Of a stretch of DNA of 64,000 bases, positions 1-7,600 are shown in pieces. The position numbers were made by a program, and so were the translations under genes. This DNA comes from Streptomyces sp. CB02414. GTDB lineage: Bacteria > Actinomycetota > Actinomycetes > Streptomycetales > Streptomycetaceae. The first letter of the stretch is position 1; each line of letters begins with the position of its first letter. Below the pieces are notes generated by a model, which did not search any database, had not been told where the DNA came from, and saw only the letters and a program-made list of their open reading frames with translations. Where the stretch lies: assembly GCF_001905385.1 (NCBI RefSeq), contig NZ_LIPF01000003.1:248001-312000 (forward strand), in the 5' to 3' direction.

Positions 1-998
1 ATGGCGGAGAGCGCGGTCTGCGACTCGTTCATGTCGTCGGAGAAGACGGAGGCGCTGGAGCGGACGGGGACGAACTGCTCCTCGTTGAAGCCGAACTCCT
101 CGGCGGTCTCCAGCATCTTGTCGTTGCCGAGGTTGGAGCCGATCTTGCCGAAGACGGTGTTGCAGGACACCCGCAGTGCCTCGCGGAGGGTGGCGTCCTC
201 GCAGGGGAGGTCGCCCTCGTTGGGCAGTTCGGTGGTGGTGCCGGGCATGGTCCAGGGCAGCGGGGAGTCGGTCTTCTCGTCGGCCGAGTCGTACAGGCCG
301 TGTTCCAGGGCGGCGGCCGCGGTGAGCACCTTGAAGGTGGAGCCGGGCGGGTAGACCTCGCGCAGGGCGCGGTTGAGCATCGGGTCGTCGGGGTTGTTCT
401 TCTTCTGGAGCTTGTTCCAGGCTTCGCCGGCCGCGCCGTCGCTGCCCGCGATGGCGGTGGGGTCGTACGAGGGGTAGGAGGCCATCGAGAGGATCTTGCC
501 GGTGGAGGGTTCGATGGCGACGACGGCGCCCTTGCCGCCCTGCTTCTTCAGTCCGTCGTAGGCGGCTTTCTGGGCGGCGCTGTTGAGGGTGGTGACGACG
601 TTGCCGCCCTCGCGCTGCTTGCCGGTGATCATGTCGAGGGTGTTGCGGAAGAAGAGCCGGTCGTCGTTGCCGGTGAGGATGCCGTCGTTGATGGCTTCGA
701 TCTGGGTGGCGCCGTAGGCCTGGGAGACGTAGCCGGTGACGGGCGCCCACATGGCGCCGTCCTTGTAGGTGCGCTTGTACTTGAAGTCGCCGTCGGTGGT
801 GGCGTGGCCGGTGATGGCCTGGCCGTCGACGATGATGTCGCCGCGGGGGCTGGCGTACCGCTCGATGGCGACGCGGCGGTTGTGCTCGTCCTCCTTGAGC
901 TCGTCGGCCTGGACGTACTGGAGCCAGTTGTCGCGGATGAGCAGGGTGAGGACGAGGAGGCCGCAGAAGAGTGCGATGCGGCGCAGTGGCTTGTTCAC
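1..998 (-). CDS. pbpA: Class B penicillin-binding protein 2 (N-terminal part, runs off left edge)
   Basis: This is a peptidoglycan transpeptidase anchored by one N-terminal membrane segment (about residues 8-24, after the start MNKPLRR). About 332 residues are in the window. The dimerisation region is followed by the transpeptidase domain, and the acylation motif STFK lies at residues 220-223, preceded by the usual PPG. The SxN and KTG motifs lie beyond the left edge. The GTG start overlaps the TGA stop of the upstream SEDS gene by four bases (GTGA), which indicates translational coupling. Adjacent SEDS/class B PBP pairs polymerise and cross-link wall together, here probably at the hyphal tip or septum. 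Family identity is clear. The assignment to PbpA rather than another class B PBP rests on the neighbourhood. Confidence 0.93.
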   Translation of the reverse strand, partial: MNKPLRRIALFCGLLVLTLLIRDNWLQYVQADELKEDEHNRRVAIERYASPRGDIIVDGQAITGHATTDGDFKYKRTYKDGAMWAPVTGYVSQAYGATQIEAINDGILTGNDDRLFFRNTLDMITGKQREGGNVVTTLNSAAQKAAYDGLKKQGGKGAVVAIEPSTGKILSMASYPSYDPTAIAGSDGAAGEAWNKLQKKNNPDDPMLNRALREVYPPGSTFKVLTAAAALEHGLYDSADEKTDSPLPWTMPGTTTELPNEGDLPCEDATLREALRVSCNTVFGKIGSNLGNDKMLETAEEFGFNEEQFVPVRSSASVFSDDMNESQTALSA

Positions 999-2431
999 GG
1001 GCGGACCACCTGGGTCATCTCGGCGTCGGGGTTCGCGGGTGCCGCTGGTGCGGGTCTGCGAGCCGTGTCGCTGATGCGCAGCAGGATGCCGATCAGGGCC
1101 CAGTTGGCGATGACGGAGGAGCCTCCGTACGCCAGGAAGGGCATGGTCATGCCGGTGAGCGGGATGAGGCCCATGACGCCGCCGGCGACGACGAAGACCT
1201 GGAGGGCGAAGGCGCCGGAGAGGCCGATGGCGAGGAGCTTGCCGAAGGGGTCGCGGGCGGCGAGGGCGGTGCGTACGCCGCGCTCGACGATGAGGGCGTA
1301 GAGCAGGAGCAGCGCCATGAGGCCGGCGAGGCCGAGTTCCTCGCCGAAGGTGGCGAGGATGAAGTCGGAGTTGGCGGCGAACCGGATCAGGTCGGAGTGG
1401 CCCTGGCCCCAGCCGGAGCCGAGGGTGCCGCCGGAGCCGAAGGCCCACAGGGCCTGCATGGCCTGCTCGGAGTGGCCGCCCTGGCCGGCGCGGGAGAGCG
1501 TGTACTCCTTCATCGGGTCGAGCCAGGCGTCGACGCGCTGCTGGATGTGGGGTTCGAAGGTGGCGACGCCGACGGCGCCGACGGCGGACATCAGCAGGCC
1601 GAAGACGATCCAGCTGGTGCGCTCGGTGGCGACGTACAGCATGATCACGAACATGCCGAAGAAGAGCAGCGAGGTGCCGAGGTCGGTCTCGAAGACCAGG
1701 ATGAGGATGGAGACCATCCAGACGACCAGGATGGGGCCGAGGTCGCGGCCGCGGGGCAGGTAGAGGCCCATGAAGCGGCGGCTGGCGAGGGCGAGCGCGT
1801 CGCGCTTGACCATCAGGTAGCCGGCGAAGAACACGGCCAGCACGATCTTGGCGAACTCGCCCGGCTGGATGGAGAAGGAGCCGACCTGGATCCAGATCCG
1901 GGCGCCGAAGACGTCGCGGCCGAGGCCCGGTACCAGCGGGAGCAGCAGCAGGATCAGGGCGCCGACCATGGAGATGTAGGTGTAGCGCTGCAGGACGCGG
2001 TGGTCCTTGAGGAAGATCAGCACGGCCACGAACAGGGCGATGCCCATCGCGGTGTACATCAGCTGGCGGGGTGCGGCGTTGCCGGCCTGGTCGATGGACT
2101 GGAGGAGTTCGGACTGGTCCAGGCGCCAGATGGCGACGAGGCCGAGTCCGTTGAGGAGGGTGGCCAGGGGCAGCATCAGCGGGTCCGCGTAGGGCGCGAA
2201 CTTGCGTACGACGAGGTGGCCGACGCCGGCCAGCAGGCCGAGGCCGAGGCCGTAGCTCAGCAGGCCGGCGGGTACCTCGTCGTTGATGGCCAGTCCCACG
2301 TTGGCGTACGCGAAGACCGGGATGAGGACGGCGAACACGAGCAGCGCCAGCTCGGTGTTGCGCCGGCTCGGCGCGCCGATGGCGCCGATCGTGGACGTGT
2401 GGTGCGTCGGCGAGTTGGAAGTACTGCTCAT
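995..2431 (-). CDS. rodA: SEDS peptidoglycan glycosyltransferase, FtsW/RodA family
   Basis: This is a 478-residue polytopic protein with about ten hydrophobic segments and a Ser/Thr-rich cytoplasmic N-terminus. The conserved SEDS stretch with GWGQGHSDLIRFAANSDFIL occurs near residues 343-363, followed by FGEELG. The family polymerises lipid II glycan strands and works with the class B PBP encoded directly downstream by a GTGA overlap. The position in a pstP-rodA-pbpA operon matches the mycobacterial arrangement, so RodA is a better name than the divisome FtsW, but sequence alone does not separate the two with certainty. The start is 27 nt after the pstP stop. Confidence 0.92.
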   Translation of the reverse strand: MSSTSNSPTHHTSTIGAIGAPSRRNTELALLVFAVLIPVFAYANVGLAINDEVPAGLLSYGLGLGLLAGVGHLVVRKFAPYADPLMLPLATLLNGLGLVAIWRLDQSELLQSIDQAGNAAPRQLMYTAMGIALFVAVLIFLKDHRVLQRYTYISMVGALILLLLPLVPGLGRDVFGARIWIQVGSFSIQPGEFAKIVLAVFFAGYLMVKRDALALASRRFMGLYLPRGRDLGPILVVWMVSILILVFETDLGTSLLFFGMFVIMLYVATERTSWIVFGLLMSAVGAVGVATFEPHIQQRVDAWLDPMKEYTLSRAGQGGHSEQAMQALWAFGSGGTLGSGWGQGHSDLIRFAANSDFILATFGEELGLAGLMALLLLYALIVERGVRTALAARDPFGKLLAIGLSGAFALQVFVVAGGVMGLIPLTGMTMPFLAYGGSSVIANWALIGILLRISDTARRPAPAAPANPDAEMTQVVRP

Positions 2432-2458
2432 CGGGTGACGGTGCCTCTCACGGCTTGC

Positions 2459-4036
2459 CTACTGCTTACCGCACAGCGAGACGACCTTCTGCTCTTCCTC
2501 CGAGAGGGTCGGGCCGGGGCCAGGAGTGGGTGCGGTCGTGGACGGGGGCTCGGACGATTCGGGTGCCTTCGGCGTTCCCGACGTGCTCGGGCTCGGTGAG
2601 GCCTTGGACGTGAAGGAGGCGGGTGTGGTTCCCGTGGTGCCTCCGGCCTGGCCCTGGCCCGTCTTCGCGTTCTGCTCGTTCTTGGCGTCCTGCTCGTTCT
2701 TCGCGTCCTGCGCGGAGCGGCGCTCGGCCTGCTTCTTGCAGGCGGAGGCCTGGACCGCCAGTTCCTCGATCTTGGCGCGCGCGTCGGCGAGGTCGCCTTC
2801 GGGCATGGTGGCCTCGACCAGTTTCTGCTGGTAGGGCGGCAGGTACTTGAGTTCGATCTCGGGGTGGTCCTTCTGGACCTTGGAGAGCGAGACCCAGGCG
2901 AGGTCCTGGCTGATGCCCCGGTACAGCGCGAGGTGGTCGTCCTTGGTGCCGACGTAGTACTGGGTCTGGGTCCAGCGCCAGCCGCCGTACATGCCGCCGC
3001 CGATGACGGCGAGGGCGAGCACCGTGTAGAGGGATCTCTTGAGCCACTTGCGGTTCTTGCGGGGTTTGACGAAGTCGTCGGGGCCGTAGTCGTCGAAGCC
3101 GCCGGCGGGGATGAAGCCGGTGGTGTCGCCGCTGCCGGGCGGGCCGAACTCGCCGCCGCCGCCGTGCCGGCCGCCGCTCTGGCGGCCGAGGCCGGCGGCG
3201 CGGCCGGCCGGGGTCTGCATGATGCCGTTGTCGCCGAACTGGGCCTGGTTCTCGGCGACGGCGCCGACCACGACCGGGGTGTCGGACAGCTGTCCGGCGA
3301 GGGTGTCGCCGGTGTCGAGGTCGAGGACGTCGGCGACGATGACGGTGATGTTGTCGGGGCCGCCGCCGCGCAGCGCGAGCTGGATCAGCTCCTGCACGGT
3401 CTCCTGGGGGCCCTGGTAGCTGGCGAGGGTGTCTTCCATCGTCTGGTGGGAGACGACGCCGGACAGTCCGTCGGAGCAGATGAGGTAGCGGTCGCCGGCC
3501 CGCACCTCGCGGATGGACAGGTCGGGTTCGACGTGGTCGCCGCTGCCGAGCGCCCGCATCAGCAGGGAGCGCTGGGGGTGGGTGCCGGCCTCTTCCTCGG
3601 TGATGCGGCCCTCGTCGACGAGGCGCTGCACCCAGGTGTGGTCCTGCGTGATCTGGGTGAGGACGCCGTCGCGCAGGAGGTAGGCGCGGGAGTCGCCGAC
3701 GTGGACGAGGCCGAGGCGCTGGCCGGTCCACAGCAGAGCGGTGAGGGTGGTGCCCATGCCCTCCAGGGCGGGGTCCTCCTCGACCATCTGCCGCAGCTGG
3801 TCGTTGGCGCGCTGGACGGCGTGGCCGAGGGAGGTGAGGACGTCGGAGCCGGGTACGTCGTCGTCGAGGGCGACGATGGTGGAGATCACCTCGGAGGAGG
3901 CGACCTCGCCGGCGGCCTGGCCGCCCATGCCGTCGGCGATGGCGAGCAGGCGGGGGCCGGCGTAGCCGGAGTCCTCGTTGCCCTCCCGGATCATGCCCTT
4001 GTGGGAACCGGCGGCGAAGCGCAGTGACAGACTCAT
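2459..4036 (-). CDS. pstP: PP2C-type Ser/Thr protein phosphatase PstP
   Basis: A 525-residue membrane-anchored phosphatase that reverses PknA/PknB-type phosphorylation of cell-wall and division proteins. The PPM metal-binding motifs are visible: GNED at 19-22, ADGMGG at 34-39, then VGDSRAYLL, CSDGLSG and GPDNITVIVAD. After the catalytic domain come a Gly-rich linker, a basic patch, one membrane segment near residues 336-352, and an extracellular tail with Lys/Gln/Asn-rich repeats and a Ser/Thr/Pro-rich end. I chose the ATG at 4036 because a GAGGTGGG ribosome site precedes it and the PP2C fold starts there; a longer frame begins at 4096. It lies between the FHA genes and rodA. Confidence 0.94.
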   Translation of the reverse strand: MSLSLRFAAGSHKGMIREGNEDSGYAGPRLLAIADGMGGQAAGEVASSEVISTIVALDDDVPGSDVLTSLGHAVQRANDQLRQMVEEDPALEGMGTTLTALLWTGQRLGLVHVGDSRAYLLRDGVLTQITQDHTWVQRLVDEGRITEEEAGTHPQRSLLMRALGSGDHVEPDLSIREVRAGDRYLICSDGLSGVVSHQTMEDTLASYQGPQETVQELIQLALRGGGPDNITVIVADVLDLDTGDTLAGQLSDTPVVVGAVAENQAQFGDNGIMQTPAGRAAGLGRQSGGRHGGGGEFGPPGSGDTTGFIPAGGFDDYGPDDFVKPRKNRKWLKRSLYTVLALAVIGGGMYGGWRWTQTQYYVGTKDDHLALYRGISQDLAWVSLSKVQKDHPEIELKYLPPYQQKLVEATMPEGDLADARAKIEELAVQASACKKQAERRSAQDAKNEQDAKNEQNAKTGQGQAGGTTGTTPASFTSKASPSPSTSGTPKAPESSEPPSTTAPTPGPGPTLSEEEQKVVSLCGKQ

Positions 4037-4180
4037 GCCCACCTCGCCCGTCGGCTGCTCCGGGTACAGCCGGTCGTGTCGAGCCACACTGCCCACCCTC
4101 CGGTCGGGAGCGCGCCGGGGCCCGGGGTGCCGGCCGCCGGTGCGTGCTCGCTCCGCTCGCGCTCAATCATTGGTGTAGCA

Positions 4181-4699
4181 CTACTTCCGCAGCTCGATGA
4201 CGGTCTTGCCGATGCGGATCGGCGCGCCCGGGCCAATCGGTGTGGGGGTCGTCAGCCGGGACCGGTCCAGGTAGGTGCCGTTGGTGGAGCCCAGGTCCTC
4301 GACGATCCACTGGCCGTTCTGGTCCGGGTAGATCCTGGCATGGCGGCTGGAGGCGTAGTCGTCGTCCAGCACGATCGTCGAGTCGTGTGCCCGGCCGAGC
4401 GTGATGGTCTGGCCCTGGAGGGCAACGGTGGTGCCGGTGAGGGTGCCCTCCGTCACGACCAGCTTGGTGGGGGCGCCGCGGCGTCCCCGGCCGCCGCCCT
4501 GCTGCTGGCGCTGCGGCGGTGGCGCCTGGCCCTGGCGCGCGGCGGCCTGCTGCGGCCGGTCGGCGCCGCGCCGTGCTCCGCGCTGGGTGACCCGCGTGCC
4601 GAACAGGTCGCTGCGGATGACCTGCACGGCCACGATCACGAACAGCCACAGTACGGCCAGGAAACCCAGCCGCATGACCGTGAGGGTCAGCTCTGACAT
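4181..4699 (-). CDS. fhaB: FHA domain protein FhaB (membrane anchored)
   Basis: A 172-residue protein with one N-terminal membrane segment (about residues 8-29), a Gln/Arg/Gly-rich linker (37-76) and a C-terminal FHA domain (about 85-170). The phosphothreonine-binding residues are present: R103 in LGRAHDS, S118-R-H120, and STNGT at 138-142. FHA domains read threonine phosphorylation made by Ser/Thr kinases; the mycobacterial homologue FhaB/FipA links PknA signalling to FtsZ/FtsQ. The gene sits 10 nt after fhaA and 144 nt before pstP, in the same direction. Confidence 0.92.
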   Translation of the reverse strand: MSELTLTVMRLGFLAVLWLFVIVAVQVIRSDLFGTRVTQRGARRGADRPQQAAARQGQAPPPQRQQQGGGRGRRGAPTKLVVTEGTLTGTTVALQGQTITLGRAHDSTIVLDDDYASSRHARIYPDQNGQWIVEDLGSTNGTYLDRSRLTTPTPIGPGAPIRIGKTVIELRK

Positions 4700-4709
4700 T
4701 GCCCCCGGA

Positions 4710-5591
4710 TCACCCTTCGGCTTGCCTATAGATAACGGTGGTGCTGCCCACGACGATCCGCGAGCCGTCGCGGAGCGTAGCGCGGGTGGTGTGCTGCCCG
4801 TCCACCACGATGCCGTTGGTGGACCCGAGATCCTGGATCGTCGAGGGCGTTCCGGTCCGGATCTCGCAGTGCCGGCGGGAGACGCCGGGGTCGTCGATCC
4901 GCACGTCGGCCTCGGTGCTGCGTCCGAGGACGAGGGTCGCGCGGGAGATCTGATGGCGGGTGCCGTTGATCTCGATCCAGTGGCGGGTGCGTCCGCCGGC
5001 CGCGGGTGCGGCCGGGGGCTGCTGGCCGCCCGCGGGCTGCGGGTAGCCGTATCCGCCGGGGCGGCCGCCGGGCGGCGGCGTGGACGGCATGGGCGGGGCG
5101 CCCGCGGGGGCGGAGGCCGGCGGGTAGCCGTAGCCGCCGCCGGGTGCGCCGGGGCGTCCGGACGGGGCGGGGGGCGCGGCGGATCCGGCGGGTGCCGGGC
5201 CGCCCTGGTGGCTGCTGGAGGAGGCGAGCGTACGGCTGCGCACCCGGTACAGGCCGGTGTCGAGGTCGTCCGCCTTCTCCAGGTGGACCTTGATCGGTCC
5301 CATGAAGGTGTAGCGCTGCTGCTTGGCGTAGTCGCGGACCATGCCGGCGAGTTCGTCGCCGAGCTGGCCGGAGTAGGGGCTGAGGCGCTCGAAGTCGGGC
5401 GTGCTCAGCTCCACGATGAAGTCGTTGGGTACGACGGTGCGGTCGCGGTTCCAGATGGTCGCGTTGTTGTCGCATTCACGCTGGAGTGCTCCCGCGATCT
5501 CCACGGGCTGCACCTCGGACTTGAACACCTTCGCGAAGGTGCCGTTGACCAGACCTTCGAGACGCTGCTCGAACTTCTTCAGGACTCCCAT
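4710..5591 (-). CDS. fhaA: FHA domain protein FhaA (DUF3662 + FHA)
   Basis: A 293-residue cytoplasmic protein. Residues 1-118 form the DUF3662 domain (start MGVLKKFEQRLEGLVNGTF). Residues 125-203 are a Gly/Pro/Tyr-rich linker. Residues 206-290 are an FHA domain with R224 in LGRST, S238-R-R-H241 and STNG at 257-260. In mycobacteria FhaA binds the phosphorylated pseudokinase domain of MviN and restrains lipid II flipping at the pole. It is the first gene of the phosphatase/wall operon here. Its leader carries a 15-bp tandem repeat. Confidence 0.92.
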   Translation of the reverse strand: MGVLKKFEQRLEGLVNGTFAKVFKSEVQPVEIAGALQRECDNNATIWNRDRTVVPNDFIVELSTPDFERLSPYSGQLGDELAGMVRDYAKQQRYTFMGPIKVHLEKADDLDTGLYRVRSRTLASSSSHQGGPAPAGSAAPPAPSGRPGAPGGGYGYPPASAPAGAPPMPSTPPPGGRPGGYGYPQPAGGQQPPAAPAAGGRTRHWIEINGTRHQISRATLVLGRSTEADVRIDDPGVSRRHCEIRTGTPSTIQDLGSTNGIVVDGQHTTRATLRDGSRIVVGSTTVIYRQAEG

Positions 5592-6085
5592 GGGGCACCT
5601 CCTCCGTCGACGCCGTCCTGTCCGCTGCCTTGCGTACTGCTGTTTCGCGTACTGCTTTCCTGCGTACTTCCCGCGTGCGTACCGCTCACGCGCGCACTGT
5701 CCACCTGGTACTGCTTACTGATCGTATCCACGCGCCGGTCGATCGGCTGGTTCCCCCTGTCGGCCCGGTCGACGGTGTCGACGCCTCCCGGTGCCTCCCG
5801 GTACTCATGCCCAGGATCGTAGAGGCGGCCGCAGACCAGTGTCCCGCACCCGGCCGTGGACCCCCACCGGCTCCTGGGCGGATGCGCCGGACCGGTACGA
5901 GGTTGATACGTGAACGGCCGGCGGCCGTGACGAGTGCCCGAAGGAGGGCGGGCGTCCCGGTTCCCCTGCCCTTGCCCGCCCTTCACCGCCGGGAAAGGGA
6001 TGTGAATCCACCCCGTACAGCGTGCTAATGTTCTCGTGTCGGAAGGCGCCGGACCGCAAGGAAAGGCCCCGAGGACACACCCAAT
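5592..6085. other. Intergenic region between fhaA and tRNA-Leu (494 nt)
   Basis: No convincing protein gene is present; frames here lack a ribosome site and a typical codon pattern. It holds the 15-bp tandem repeat at 5632-5721, the fhaA promoter (not resolved) and a possible tRNA promoter with a TAATGT -10 box at 6026-6031, about 55 nt before the mature tRNA. Confidence 0.6.
5632..5721. repeat. 15-bp tandem repeat, six degenerate units, in the fhaA leader
   Basis: Six back-to-back 15-base units begin at 5632, 5647, 5662, 5677, 5692 and 5707. The first two are GCGTACTGCTGTTTC and GCGTACTGCTTTCCT; later units keep GCGTAC or its variants with growing divergence. The array lies 41 nt upstream of the fhaA start. 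A minisatellite of this kind is rare in an otherwise unique Streptomyces leader. Function unknown. Confidence 0.8.
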
Positions 6086-6172
6086 GCGCGGGTGGCGGAA
6101 TAGGCAGACGCGCTGGATTCAGGTTCCAGTGCCCGCAAGGGCGTGGGGGTTCAACTCCCCCCTCGCGCACCA
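6086..6172 (+). tRNA. tRNA-Leu (anticodon CAG)
   Basis: An 87-nt class II tRNA. The acceptor stem GCGCGGG pairs with CTCGCGC. The anticodon stem-loop CTGGA-TTCAGGT-TCCAG places CAG in the loop. There is a long variable arm (TGCCCGCAAGGGCG), a T arm GGGGGTTCAACTCCCCC, and the 3' CCA is encoded at 6170-6172. tRNA-Leu genes can be integration sites, but no integrase or duplicated 3' end lies nearby. Confidence 0.97.
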
Positions 6173-6175
6173 GCC

Positions 6176-6210
6176 GGAAGCCCCTCAGGTCTCGGACCTG
6201 AGGGGCTTCC
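6176..6210 (+). terminator. Strong hairpin terminator after tRNA-Leu
   Basis: A perfect 16-bp inverted repeat (6176-6191 with 6195-6210) with a TCG loop starts three bases after the tRNA. It probably ends the tRNA transcript and may also stop the facing dioxygenase gene. Confidence 0.85.
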
Positions 6211-6259
6211 GCGTGTTCGGGTGCCGGGCCGTGGGGTGCCGGGTGCTGTGAGGAAGGTC

Positions 6260-7135
6260 TCAGGCCTCGCGGCGCCACAGGGCGGGCACGTTGGGCGGCT
6301 CCCAGCCGGCCATCGAGGTGTGTGCCTGGAGACAGCGGTAGGCGCTCCCGCCGTGCGTCACCCGGTCCCCGGCCGCGTAGGAACGGCCGGCCGCCCAGGT
6401 GCCGCCCGGGGGGTCGGTGGGCGGGTCGGTGGGGTCCGGGCCCGGGCCGCCGTCCACGTTCAGGACGAAGTCGAAGGTGGCCTCCTTGCCGCCGCCGGCG
6501 TCGCGGACGTTCATCAGCAGCGCCGGGTCGAAGATCGCGTCCGTGCTGTTGCGGGGCTCGCCGGGGAAGTAGAGCTGGGTGGTCAGCACGGGCTCGCCGG
6601 GCGCCTGCGCCTTGACGTGGATGTGCCGGGTGCGGCCCGGGTAGAGGCCGGGGACGATCGTGCGCAGGGTGAAGGCGCCGGAGGCGTCGGTGAACTGGTG
6701 GCCCCGGAAGCGGTACCCGGCCATGTCGTAGGCGCCGGCGTTGTCGGCCTGCCAGAAGTCCAGGAGCACGCCGGACAGCGGGACGCAGTTGCGGCCGAAG
6801 ACGTAACCGCTGACGGTCAGCGGGGTGCCCGGGGTGCCGGGTGTCACCAGGTCGGTGCGGAGCGGGGAGTTCGGTTTGAAGTAGGGGCCCTCCATCTGGT
6901 CGGGCGTCGGGTCGTCGCCGTCGTCGCAGTAGGGGGTCGGCGGCAGGGTCCGGCCGGTGGAGCTTCGGGCGGCGTCCCGGGCCAGCGCGATCGAGCCGGT
7001 GGCGAGCAGCGGGACGGCGGCGCCGGCGGCGACGGCCGCCCTGAGCAGCGTCTTGCGGCTGACGCCGCGGTCGGGGGCGGCGCCGGGCCCGGGCTCGTCG
7101 GGGCCGGTGGGGGAGGTGGGGGCGTCGGAGGTCAT
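6260..7135 (-). CDS. Secreted intradiol ring-cleavage dioxygenase with C-terminal carbohydrate-binding module
   Basis: A 291-residue exported protein. The N-terminus has a Tat-like signal (SRKTLLRA at 26-33, then a hydrophobic Ala-rich stretch to about 52). The intradiol dioxygenase domain spans about 66-227. By alignment with catechol 1,2-dioxygenases the Fe(III) ligands should be Y136, Y165 (in LYPGR), H171 and H173 (RHIH). A Pro/Asp/Gly linker is followed by a CBM5/12-like domain (247-288) with aromatic residues W247, Y253, W278 and W287. A related extracellular enzyme from Streptomyces sp. SirexAA-E acts on plant phenolics while held on polysaccharide. The likely job is cleavage of catechols at lignocellulose or chitin surfaces. 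The ATG at 7135 has a GAGGAAC ribosome site. Confidence 0.9.
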   Translation of the reverse strand: MTSDAPTSPTGPDEPGPGAAPDRGVSRKTLLRAAVAAGAAVPLLATGSIALARDAARSSTGRTLPPTPYCDDGDDPTPDQMEGPYFKPNSPLRTDLVTPGTPGTPLTVSGYVFGRNCVPLSGVLLDFWQADNAGAYDMAGYRFRGHQFTDASGAFTLRTIVPGLYPGRTRHIHVKAQAPGEPVLTTQLYFPGEPRNSTDAIFDPALLMNVRDAGGGKEATFDFVLNVDGGPGPDPTDPPTDPPGGTWAAGRSYAAGDRVTHGGSAYRCLQAHTSMAGWEPPNVPALWRREA

Positions 7136-7600
7136 GGCGGTTCCTCGGTCTCCTCGGTGGGGTGGTCCCTGGGGAAGCTGGGCGGGACGTGCGGAATCCG
7201 GGACGTCGGGGACAGGGAGCGCGCCCGCCGGCGCGGGGCAGGCTGCTGTCGTTGCTTCGACGGGCGCGCTCCGTGGTGATCGCTGGAAACCGTAGGCGCG
7301 GCGGCCGGGGCCCGGGCACCTCCTGTTTCGCCCTCTGCCCGGCGTTATGCGGGGCTGGTGGGGCGCGTTCGCGGGTTGGAGTGACTCAGGTGGGTGGGGC
7401 GGGAGGCGGCGTGTACGGACGGTTCGTGCGGCGGTACGGTCGTGGCGCGTTGACGCCGGGCTGACGAGGCCGGGGGAGGCCGGGTCCGGTGGGCTCGGGG
7501 TCTCCTGGGTCCGGGCCCGGTCCGGGCGGTGGCTCAATCGGTGCCGGTGTGGCCCAGGAGGGCGGGACGGCTCAGGTACGAGGACGGGGAGGCGGCCGGG
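7136..7600. other. Divergent intergenic region, dioxygenase / DUF2252 gene (465 nt)
   Basis: Promoters for both neighbours must lie here, but I cannot pick out clear -35/-10 pairs or an operator dyad. The frames that cross it look like shadows. Confidence 0.5.

Noticed and set aside
300..2599. Long plus-strand reading frames opposite pbpA and rodA
   Set aside because: They have Gly/Ala/Asp/Val-rich composition typical of antisense frames in high-GC DNA, no ribosome site, and recognised genes lie opposite.
5909..5918. ATACGTGAAC as a parS half-site
   Set aside because: Only one arm resembles the consensus; the other arm does not pair.
6086..6210. tRNA-Leu as an integrative element attachment site
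   Set aside because: No integrase, excisionase or repeated tRNA 3' end is seen in the flanks; the inverted repeat after it is a terminator.
7162..7600. Short plus-strand frames in the dioxygenase/DUF2252 gap
   Set aside because: They are Arg/Gly-rich, have no ribosome sites or recognisable domains, and overlap each other in different frames.
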